From NCBI RefSeq assembly GCF_964019385.1, contig NC_088645.1, forward strand, positions 21,093,158 to 21,157,157: a stretch of DNA of 64,000 nt, given 5' to 3'. Source of the stretch: Sycon ciliatum (Eukaryota; Porifera; Calcarea; Leucosolenida; Sycettidae). The notes below the pieces were generated by a model. That model made no database searches. It saw nothing but the letters and a program-made list of their open reading frames with translations, and was not told the origin of the DNA. The translations under genes and the position numbers were made by a program. Positions 30,461 through 39,518 of this stretch are shown one piece after another. The stretch's first letter is position 1. Each line of letters opens with the position of its first letter.

Positions 30461-30849
30461 TTTTTACTATTATTCACAAGCCCAACTCGTAAAATAAATA
30501 ATTATGTGGACAAAAACAAACAGCTACTGAGTAGGGGCTGCACTGGGCAGCAATGATGGTGAGGTACCAGGGACTCCACCGACCAAAGGTCTCGGCTTCA
30601 ATGCCACAAACACGCACCAGGAAAAAGAAACAGAAATGTGAAGCGAAGCTACATCTAGCTATGGGTAAGTAGACTGGGTAAAAGTGCCGGTTGGTGTTTA
30701 GAAACATAAAAACAAGATAAAAGAGCCTCTTTTTATCTTGTTTTTTTTTTTTTATCTCAGATGTCGGTAGACTTTTGACTGAGTTACGATAGTTTGAAGA
30801 AATCGATCACTGGTGATCGATTTTCAAATGTGAGACCGTAAAAGGGTTA
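30461..30849. repeat. Spacer block H, first part, copy 2
   Basis: No gene is supported. Same as 7726-8256 but about 130 bases shorter; contains a short AAAACAAGATAAAA inverted repeat (30708-30745). Confidence 0.45.
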
Positions 30850-31001
30850 ATATAACAAAGGATGAGTCGGGGAAGTGAACTGCCTGAAAAGAGAAAAAAA
30901 CCGCCAGACCCACCAGGACTCGAACCTGGGACCCTGCTTGTCATGAGCAGTTTTTTTTCTCTTTTTTAGGCAGTTCACTTCCCCAACTCATCCTTTGTAT
31001 T
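30850..31001. repeat. tRNA-half hairpin, copy 2
   Basis: Central tRNA half at 30901-30950, identical to copy 1. The left arm has GAGTCGGGG for GAGTTGGGG and the right arm keeps CCCCAACTC, so the arms now mismatch at one place. Confidence 0.7.
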
Positions 31002-31166
31002 TGAAGTTCTCCCAATCTGCTAAAAAAATCCATTCAATACAAGAGAGATTGGAAGCTTTGCCACAACTCTGAGTTTCACGTATTACTACGATTATCAGGT
31101 AACCAGGCAACCAGATAACCAATTCAATATTAACCCGGTTGGGGACAGTTTAGCGTTCTGGAGAGC

Positions 31167-31633
31167 TGATCTTATACACTCAGCGAGTGCGACAAAATGG
31201 CACAACACTGACAAGGGGCAATGAGACATTTAGCGATCTGACACCTACATGTAGGTCCAACACTTCTCTAAGGCGCAAACCAACAACCTTCCAACTTGCA
31301 AGGCTCGGGTTCGGAAAGGTCCAAGAGGAGAAGGAAAACGCAAAGAAGAAGAGCACGGTGTAGTAAGGTCGGTTTGTCCAATAGTCTTACTAGTTTCGTC
31401 ATCATCCAGTAACTTTCGGCATTCTTTGTTGCCGTGGGGTGTAGCTCGTGCTCTTCTTCGTTGCGCTTTCCTTCCCCTCTTGGACCTTTCCTAACCTGAG
31501 CCTTCCACGTTGGAAGGTTGTTGGTTTGCGTCTTGGAGAAGTGTTGGAACAAGGTGTCAGGTCGCCGAATGTCTCAGTACTTCTTGTCAGTTTTGTGCCA
31601 TTTTGTCGCACTCGCTGACTTTATAAGATCTGG
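31167..31633. mobile_element. Foldback element, copy 2
   Basis: Same structure as 8587-9052. The arms have diverged further (GACAAGGGGCAATGAGACAT on the left against CTTCTTGTCAG/GTACTGAGACATTCG on the right). Confidence 0.65.
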
Positions 31634-32162
31634 TTACGTTGGTGAACAGCTAGTCATAACTCTTAACATTTTGTCCTTCTCCTTTTTCACCATATTTGTG
31701 ACTGTCCGTCCTTACCTAAAAAGGGGATTGGGAGCTAAATACCGGGCACAGCGAAAAACAAAATGGCTGGTAAATGTACATTTCCGTGCTTCTAGAGCTG
31801 TCCCAATCAGGTGCAGTTCGTTTTCCATGGTTGCCATGGCAAATCGTGGCCCGCGATTCCAATAGAAACAATAGGTGATTCACTAATCTTCTGATCAATT
31901 TGCTGAACATTTGACGTCATTTGTTTACAAGTTCTGCTTCTTGATGATTGCATGCATGCAGAAAGGGTCGGGGATGGGGCGCAGAGGGGGAGGGATGAAT
32001 CTGGTCTTTACACAGTGCCTATTTACATACCTGTATATGCCCCCCTCGATATTATTGCCTTTGGGTCATTTCATAATAATAATAATAATAATAATAATAA
32101 AGGGTTTGCTCCCCACATCGGAGCTTACTTGACACTTGAAACTACTTCGTAGCAATAATAAA
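31634..32162. repeat. Spacer block H, last part, copy 2, with (TAA)n
   Basis: No gene is supported. A (TAA)n run at about 32073-32101 replaces the SINE and nuclease fragment found at 9790-12027 in copy 1. Confidence 0.5.
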
Positions 32163-32400
32163 AATAAGAGCTAAGGAGGATCTGGAACAAAAAGATAACT
32201 ATTGTTCCAGTTATCATTGGTGCTCTGGGTGGTGTGTCAGGAATGAGCTGCAGCCACATCCTTGGGCTTGGGCTCCACGCGTCCGTGATCCAGCCGCTGC
32301 AGCAATGTGCTATTCTGGGCACCCTGAGGATTGTGCGGTCAGTAACTGGTCATGGATGGGAGAGTGGTATGGCCTGAACGGTCGGTTGACCTTATGTTAG
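32163..32400 (+). mobile_element. RLE-type LINE 3'-terminal fragment, copy 2
   Basis: KITIVPVIIGALGGVSGM.. and LQQCAILGTLRIVRSV, in better frame than at 12041 (the six bases missing there are present). Begins right after AATAAAAATAAG. Confidence 0.6.
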
Positions 32401-32656
32401 CCTGCCCGTAATGTATCCATGCGTCTCAGTCTCACTCTGCGTGTTTTATGATGGTGGTGCATTTTGTGCTGTGTGACGAGCCGAGAGACGTGAATATCTG
32501 CCATATGCCCCCAGTCACGTATTTTCTTTCTCTGCCTATGCCATTTTATCTCCTTTTTAGCTTTGGGAGTGAATAAAGTCGTCATACTAACACTAACATA
32601 CAGCAGCCTTACGCCAAAGAACATGGAGCCCAAAAGCGCTCAGCCTGCACTACTGT

Positions 32657-32702
32657 ACAGCAGGGATTTGTAAAATACCGGTATTTTACGACTCCCTGCT
32701 GT
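32657..32702. repeat. 46-bp palindrome upstream of gene A4
   Basis: ACAGCAGGGATTTGTAAAAT..ATTTTACGACTCCCTGCTGT; the left arm has two changes (GATTTG for GAGTCG). Confidence 0.7.
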
Positions 32703-32914
32703 GAAGGACCGCAACCAATGGTGTTGTTTGACTGCTGTTTTGGAATTCTTTTCTTCTTCTTTTTAAGTGGCTTCTTTTTTGTCAGGGACTTCTTTTTTTA
32801 AGTGGTGAATACGGCTTTTGATATACGGGTGTACTTTCACAAGCGTATGTTATCAAGTGTTCAAATACAATTCAATACGACTTACTAAAAGTGCGGTACT
32901 ACATGTGCAAGTAC

Positions 32915-32943
32915 GGGGGGGGGGTGAAAGCGTGCTATATAAG
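32915..32943 (+). promoter_or_regulatory. Core promoter of gene A4
   Basis: Ten G (32915-32924), then TATATAAG at 32936-32943. The leader is two bases longer than elsewhere. Confidence 0.6.
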
Positions 32944-33036
32944 CAATGGCGTTTCCTGCAGTCAAGCGTGTTGTTATCATTCGAGTTCTTGTACTTCAAT
33001 TCCCTTTAAGTTTTTTTCAAAACTGAAAATTGAAGT

Positions 33037-33321
33037 ATGGGCCTCGAAGAGATGATTTGGTCCGATGGAACCGCAGTGTTCCATCAATATGTTGTCAATC
33101 GTTATGTCAATGGAGACATCCGAACTGATGTTTTCCTTGTCGTGGAGGTAGATGCATCTTCGGACTACGACGCCGATAGAGAAGAGTTTGGCGATGAGTT
33201 TGACGTCGTCCAGAAGAAAGAAAGGAAGCGAAGAAGAAAGGCGAGAAGAAAGAAGCTATTGGATGCTGCTCGCGCTTCGCAAGAGTATGACGCCGATGAC
33301 GAACACTCAGAGGAAGATTAG
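33037..33321 (+). CDS. Gene A4: 94-residue acidic/basic protein
   Basis: K48 is replaced by R (DADREEF), shared with A5 and A6. AATAAA at 33407-33412. Its coding sequence differs from A5 by almost nothing, as expected from the segmental duplication that links 25-33 kb with 35-51 kb. Confidence 0.65.
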   Translation: MGLEEMIWSDGTAVFHQYVVNRYVNGDIRTDVFLVVEVDASSDYDADREEFGDEFDVVQKKERKRRRKARRKKLLDAARASQEYDADDEHSEED

Positions 33322-33681
33322 GGAAAAGGCGTAGAAAAGAAGCCTTTAGTCCCAGTCCGAAGACGTACGCTGTCGATGCAGTACTGTGTTTCGCATTTTT
33401 ATGTTGAATAAAATGATTTTGTAAATGGCTATGAACAGTATCAACTTCACACTAACGACTGTAACCGTGCACACGTGTAAGCGATGTAGGTTTAGTATTT
33501 CCAAGAATAAGTTATATGGTGATATTCATCAGTTGGGAAACATCACTGTCAAATATTTAGGAAACATAGGAAGTTCAAAATGTCCGGTACATGTATAAGG
33601 AAAGCAGTTTCATGTAATCGAACATCCTAATGTCTGCAATACCAATTGTGCATGACGATGCTGAAATGGTCGTCAAACCAC

Positions 33682-33826
33682 ATGGGTGGCTTCGACCGCG
33701 AGGCTTTCATCACGCCTCTGGCCCGAGAGTTAATCTGCCAAGTATGCGCGGGGTTTTACGCCACCCCATGCTCTTGGTCAAGTGTGGAGATCATTTCTGC
33801 CACACATGCATCACCGAAGCTCTTAG
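33682..33826 (+). pseudogene. R exon, copy 6 (type I), ligands restored
   Basis: Keeps the shared one-base deletion but reads KCGDHFCHTCITEALR in the second frame, so the CxHxxC cysteine is present. An ATG six codons before the start (MLKWSSNH) is open here. Confidence 0.5.
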
Positions 33827-33902
33827 GTAAGTCATATGTCTGAACTTAAACTATCCGCATACAGATTCACGGACATTAAGTGTCACTAGTGTATTGACGG
33901 AT

Positions 33903-33980
33903 GGTCATGAGATGTTCAATTTCCATGCTTTAACTGATCAGGACAATGACGACACTGATGTTATCCTTAAAAAGGTTTAA
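33903..33980 (+). CDS. B block, copy 4
   Basis: GHEMFNFHALTDQDNDDTDV then ILKKV stop. Confidence 0.35.
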   Translation, partial: GHEMFNFHALTDQDNDDTDVILKKV

Positions 33981-34598
33981 AGTGTGGACCTTTTCATGAA
34001 AAGCTGGACAACCTTTTCAAGCCTATTCTGCTGCCTTCCTTTGGCCATGGAGGAACCATAGCCCCTCGAACTATAAAGTTTGAGTGTAGCCTGACTCAGC
34101 AGCACCTTGCCATAATGGTGTTGATGAATGGTCATCAGAATTTCATTAATTTTTCATGTACATTTATTAACTGATCGGGAAAAAGGTGACACTAATTTTG
34201 TTCTTGTCGTAGAAGTGTGTGAAGCCTCAGACTACGACGCTGATGTCGAGGATGAGGAGACGGATGACGTTGAAGTCATCCAATACCGGTCAGGAGTAGT
34301 GGCAGATTATACCTTTTGCGATGCAGGTTATGACGCTGACGACGAAGATTAATACTACTTCAAAGTAGCAAGAAGATTAAGCTCAAGGTGTAGCTGGACA
34401 AAAAACAGCTGTTAATCCTAGTCCACGGACGTACACTGTCGATGGAGTGATATTATTCTTTTTTATGCTGAAGAAAAATATTTGCAAAACAAGTGTTTCG
34501 GAGACAGCCACTGTTGTATATCAATCACGAATACTAATGGTGAGGTAACCATGCTTTTTTACAATACATGTAGTAACAAACATGCGACAGCAATGTGA
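33980..34598 (+). pseudogene. C block, copy 6
   Basis: Open to GHQNFI, where a 5-base insertion (ATTAATTTTTC for ATTTTTC) shifts the frame. The second frame reads HVHLLTDREKGDTNFVLVVE and the acidic tail, ending early at AGYDADDED stop. No GTGT duplication. The insertion is shared with copies 1 and 9. Confidence 0.5.
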
Positions 34599-35480
34599 AT
34601 GTGGAATGTACATTTACAAAAGAAGAAGAAGTGTTCAGAACTGTTTTCTTGTAACGAACTTGAGTGAACGCACAGGTACGTAACTATGGATGGAATACTA
34701 AATCAAACATTATTATAGGAAAGAAAAAGAGGTGCGGAAAACTAAACAGAGAACAAAGCAACTAGAATGGCACTAAAATTGCATTTTGTCCCCTGGTGCG
34801 AGGTTCGCTCACCACTGTTGTGCTTCTCACTTCCATGCTCATTGTAGTGCAAAATATTTCGGAAGAGGAACGGAATATATGCAGAGAAAGAGTACAACTG
34901 AAAAATCTAAACAGAGATAAATAGCACTAATTGTATGCAGGTGAAAACGAAAAAAGACGAAAAAAGACAAAGCAAAGGAAGGATGAACTCAGATGGTTAG
35001 CCAATTTTTAAATTATTATAAAAAAAGGAGAAGGACAAAGTTTTACGAAGTATGACTCGTGGGATGGCACTCTGTGTCAGTTTTGTGCCATATTGTCGCA
35101 CACTCGCTGACTGTATATGATCTGGGTACGGTTATGGACAGTAATAATATAAAAAAATAATATAGTCACAAGACTCGTAACTCCTAACATTTTCTCCTTC
35201 TCCTTTTTTTCCACAAAGGAAAGGAAGTGCGACGTTGACAACCAATTGACCAGGTGAGGGTGAAAAAACTAAGCGAAGAGTGTGAATGTTGTGATACAAT
35301 AATAATAATAAATGTAGCTGTGCATCCTCGGATGGTAGGCCGCATATCCTTTCCCATCTGCCCGCCATGATCGGAATGCAAAGTACAAATCTTTGACTTG
35401 TAAAACCATGGATGCGACGACCCTACAGAAAATGGGGACCAAGAACAAAAAAATAAAAACTTAGCGAACAAATACAATAT
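34599..35480. repeat. Unit 3' block D, copy 5
   Basis: No gene is supported. Same layout as 1011-1835 and likewise followed by the pogo-like end and Penelope-like fragment. Confidence 0.6.
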
Positions 35481-35487
35481 ACACGTA

Positions 35488-35574
35488 CAGTGAAACCTGT
35501 GTAAGGCGACCGCTCAAGGGACCTTCAAAATGTGGTCTCTGTTACCAGGTGGTCTGCTTATCCAGGGTCATTTG
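35488..35574 (+). mobile_element. Tc1/mariner-pogo-like terminal fragment, copy 3
   Basis: CAGTGAAACCTGTGTAAGGC after TA, identical to copy 1 over this stretch. Confidence 0.45.
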
Positions 35575-35611
35575 ACTAGACATAATGTATAAATATAAAT
35601 ATTCGTTTGCA

Positions 35612-36400
35612 TAAGTGGGTATACCCAGGTTTAAACAGTGGTCAACACCACAAGGGCGGAGCGTAACCAGAGGCCATTGTTTTCGACGGCGGTGGGCCTA
35701 CCAAGAAGAAAAAAAAGCGAAAAAGACGGAGGAGAAACATAGTACAACCCAGCATACAGCAAATCTGTATCCACCAATATCGGCCAGAGGTTTTTCAAAC
35801 TAGTCATCAAACATTTCCCTGCCGCGTCGCCACTACACAAGATCTTCAACAGAAACACATTGAAGTTGAGTTACTCGTGCATGCCCAACATGTCCTACCT
35901 GATGAAGGGACACAACCAAAAGGTACTAACGCCTGGTGAAGAGAGATCTGCGGCAGGGTGCAACTGCCGAGCCAAGCCATCATGCCCTTTGGGCGGCGGA
36001 TGAATGGAGGGGGAAGTTGTGTACCAGGCCTCCGTCACAACCCCAAGTACCGGCGAGGAAAGGCAATACATCAGACGGTGCGAGACGCCCTTCAAGGTGC
36101 GCTATGGCAACCATTTAACCAGCATGCGGCATGAAAAGTACCGTACCGAGACCGAGCTATCCAAGCACACATGGGCGCTGGCTGACCAAGGTGAGGGATA
36201 CAGTATCAAATGGGCAGTCATAGATCGGGCCAAGTCCTACAGCAACATATCCAAAAGGTGCTGCTTGTGTTTAGCAGAAAAAATGCGCATCATCGCCTTC
36301 AAGACGCCTCACACGCTGCTCAACAAGAGGTCGGAGTTGGTACAAAAGTGCAGACACCAAAACAAGTTCTACCTCTCCACCTACTCTGCCGTGATATAGC
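35612..36400 (+). mobile_element. Penelope-like element fragment, copy 3 (uninterrupted)
   Basis: Second uninterrupted copy; LINE empty site at 36113. Same GIY-YIG and CLCLAEK blocks as copy 2. 5'-truncated fossil with several breaks. Confidence 0.75.
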
Positions 36401-37132
36401 CACCGCGAGCTACCACTACCACCGACTTATCCTCTGAATACCCGCGGCTGCTGAATGTGGACATCACAGTGGGCTTCCACCGCCACACATCACACCCCCT
36501 GCCCAGTGCCTCCATGGCTTACCCTTGTCCTGCCTGGTGGTTTCTCCGCCTCTGCACGCTCCATGCATAGTTCGCGCCTCCTGCGCATGCCCATCCAGTG
36601 ATGTAATTCTTATCACTCGCTCTTCCCATGCATGCCCTGCATTGATAACTCACACCTCCTCTAAATGCCCACGCGTATCGCCCACAATAAATACAAGCTA
36701 TCCCGCCACTAAAACATTAGTTGTCTGGTGATTGCCTTAGCATTTAGCTACGTGCATGAACAGCAGCGTTACAACGTATGTATAATATAATTGACCTTTG
36801 TAAATTTTCGTTTGGATTTAACTTTCGCTATATTCGTTCGGCGGCAAACTAAGTTTTTTTCTGAACGTTCGGGGTGACAGAACTCGACCAGAAACGAAAT
36901 TTAGTACGTAACAAGCCAGCCAGGGGAGTGAAATACCAAAAGATTTCGTCAACGAAATTTTGTACTTACATGTATACAGTAGCATCATTATTTTGGTCCT
37001 GGCACAACCGGTAATGGTGCGCCCTCTAGGAAGTGTGTAGGACCGGTTCTGGGGGGAAAGGACTGATGTCTTGGCCGCTGAAAACTCACCACGGCAATTG
37101 CGGCCCAGCTTTGACAGGCATCAACATCTGAC
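36401..37132. repeat. Spacer block G, copy 3
   Basis: No gene is supported. Same as 26416-27118; AATAAA at 36686-36691. Confidence 0.55.
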
Positions 37133-37348
37133 TTTTTTTTATATGAGCCAGAGCACGCTAAAATATTACCACAGACCAAAAATTCGATTTTCAGTTTTTT
37201 GTTTAAAAATGATCTAACACACCTAATGTTCACTGTCTGAAAGTTTGGGATTGATCGGACATGTCTAAGTGTTGCTACAATGGTATTATCAAGAGTACAT
37301 AACCCCCCGAGAGTGTGCAACGCCTGATCCAACTCTGCATAGGGTCTT
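37133..37348 (-). mobile_element. RLE-type LINE copy 2, 3' end (left piece)
   Basis: Matches 27119-27346 and is the 3' untranslated tail of the element that resumes at 42768; the LINE at 37349-42767 separates the two. Confidence 0.65.
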
Positions 37349-37590
37349 GGTCGAGCGGAATCGGATCTTTGCGTCATAAAACCGTACACATCTGAGGGGA
37401 ACCTGGGGAGTCGCGGGTACTCTTGGATCAAAAACAATGGTGCCCTGCCTCGAGACCGGCCTTGCGCTGGTGTTGAGTGTACGCATGACATCAGAAGATC
37501 CGATTCCGCTCGACCAAGACCCTATGCAGAGCTGGATCGGCGTTGCACACTCTGGGGGTTTTGTACTCTTGGTATTATATGCAGCACTGT
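37262..37590. repeat. Inverted duplication at the 5' junction of the LINE insertion
   Basis: Sequence 37262-37372 (including CTGATCCAACTCTGCATAGG) reappears reverse-complemented at about 37497-37590 (CCTATGCAGAGCTGGATCGG), with about 125 bases between. The left arm crosses the insertion point at 37348/37349. Confidence 0.65.
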
Positions 37591-38301
37591 TGAAATGGTG
37601 AAATTCTATGTACAGCAATGGGATTGTCATTTTGCACACAATTGATATGCCCCTTGGTTCATCCTTTCCGGGTCAATTCCTCTGTCCAGGGTCTTATAGA
37701 ATAAGCTGACAGGTACTCAGCCACATCCAAATTGTCTATAGGCAGCTGACCTGTGTGTACGAGATACCTCCTGTTTGGAGCACCACTGGAGAACCGCCAG
37801 CGAAAACACGGTCAACATCTGTAGCTGGCCGAAGAAGTTGGCACTCCATGTCCTCTCCATCACACTCCACCTGTACTTACAGATATACAGTATACACTGC
37901 TGCACACAGTCTTCCTCAACATACTAGACGTCGCACTCATATTCCCCACACCAAAGCCCATCTGCACACGGTTTTCTCCGCTCGCCAGAGAGTACTGCTT
38001 TCGCTGCATACTGCTCATGCTAGCGATGTTTCGCATAAGGGTACTCAAATTATCGACTTGAGCGAGTTGAGGGAGCAGCAAAGTCCATTGATTGTTTTTG
38101 CACTTGCAACCAATACTGGCATTGTCCCGGATATGTGCAGCGATGTCCATTCTGGCCAAATCATCGGCCGACTCACCTCCCAAGTCAGTGTCGATGCCAA
38201 TCGCTTGCCAGGTTGTCATCAGAGTAGAATTCCTCGTCACTGCAGATCGTGGGACTACCAGCATCAATTCTTTTTACGCTCGATGAAAGTGTCGCCCTCA
38301 A

Positions 38302-39507
38302 ATGACTCGTCGCTGTAGACATCATCGTATTCCTTTTGTTTCCGACCCGAATCCTCAAAATATTTTATCCTGCGCATGGAGTGCGATGATGCCTTTCAAA
38401 TTTGAGTGCGGATGCAGATTTTCTCGTTCTGCGGTTTTCTTAGCTTATGTCCCAAGTATGTCTAGCAGTACCTCCAGGAGTTGCTGCATCAACCTTAGTA
38501 AGGATTTTGCGTCAGAGGACCATGCCTTCTTCGTCAAGCTGCTTCTCGGAGCAGGGGTTCGGAGCACGGACATCCGAGTTATTGATATTCAGGGCAGGAG
38601 AGGTACGTGCAAAGTAACTCTTGCCTCGACAGCTGCCCGTGACACGTTGCTCTCCCGCGGACTGTCGGCCCAAGGGAAGACCTTGGAATTGTTGCCAGGG
38701 GATGGCACTGCTGAAACGGTGCATGTGTTTGGAGTTCCGGAGGACATGGCGCTGTCGGCCATTGCGTCTTCACTGAGTCGTTTTGGGACACTCTTGGGGC
38801 CCGCGAAAAACGAGAAAAAGACGGTTGAGGGCTGCACCTTCAGTACAGGTATCGTATACTACACCATGGTACCCACAATCGCTGTCCCCAGCTCCATCAC
38901 CGTAGGCCGGTACAAACTGCGAGTTTGGCACAAAGGGCAGACCCCCACGTGCTGGAAATGTAGCACCCCCGGCCACGTGGCGAGGGATTGCAGGGCGATC
39001 TCGCAGCAGGGCACCAAGCCCAGTCCGGGAGCTGCAACGTCAACAAGCGAGCTTGGACCACCCCAAGAACCACTTGGGCAGGGGCAGGAAAACCAAGAAG
39101 TGGCAGCGCTACCAACACCAGCAAAACAGCAACAAGAAGGCAGTGTGAACAAGGAGGCACAGGATCATGTCCCTGATGCACCACAACCTTGGACGTACGC
39201 CAATGCGTTGGGAGTTCACACTCCCTGCACGAGTGCTCGAACCGAGGCGACTGCCCCCACATCTTCATCCACACCCGCGTTCCCGATGAGTAGAGGCAAA
39301 GCTGGTCACCCATCACCTGATGACCAAGGCTTCAAGCTGGCTCGTGGGAAACACACGTTCCCAGCGCGTGTTATTACTCCGGCTACAAAGCAAGGAGTCC
39401 AGGTGCCTGAGAGTGAGGAGAGCAAAGCCATTCGTCAACTCGTCACAAGGCTTCGGATGAGTATGCCACAGCGAAAGCTCGGGAGCAGGCGAAGGGACAG
39501 CTTGTAA
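38302..39507 (+). CDS. LINE ORF1: RRM-like plus CCHC knuckle
   Basis: 401 codons; the real start may be MPFKFECG or MSSSTSRS further in (38393 or 38458). RNA-binding part: VIDIQGRRGTCKVTL..., ETVHVFGVPEDM, ITVGRYKLRVWHKGQTPTC. Then CWKCSTPGHVARDC, a classic C-x2-C-x4-H-x4-C knuckle near residue 217. The tail is Pro/Gln/Thr-rich. Binds element RNA and helps form the ribonucleoprotein. ORF2 follows without overlap. Confidence 0.8.
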   Translation: MTRRCRHHRIPFVSDPNPQNILSCAWSAMMPFKFECGCRFSRSAVFLAYVPSMSSSTSRSCCINLSKDFASEDHAFFVKLLLGAGVRSTDIRVIDIQGRRGTCKVTLASTAARDTLLSRGLSAQGKTLELLPGDGTAETVHVFGVPEDMALSAIASSLSRFGTLLGPAKNEKKTVEGCTFSTGIVYYTMVPTIAVPSSITVGRYKLRVWHKGQTPTCWKCSTPGHVARDCRAISQQGTKPSPGAATSTSELGPPQEPLGQGQENQEVAALPTPAKQQQEGSVNKEAQDHVPDAPQPWTYANALGVHTPCTSARTEATAPTSSSTPAFPMSRGKAGHPSPDDQGFKLARGKHTFPARVITPATKQGVQVPESEESKAIRQLVTRLRMSMPQRKLGSRRRDSL

Positions 39508-39518
39508 GTTGTTAGAGG

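Noticed and set aside
37860-38267. 135-codon minus-strand frame in the 5' part of the LINE
   Set aside because: Antisense to the LINE leader, no motif, not found in another copy.
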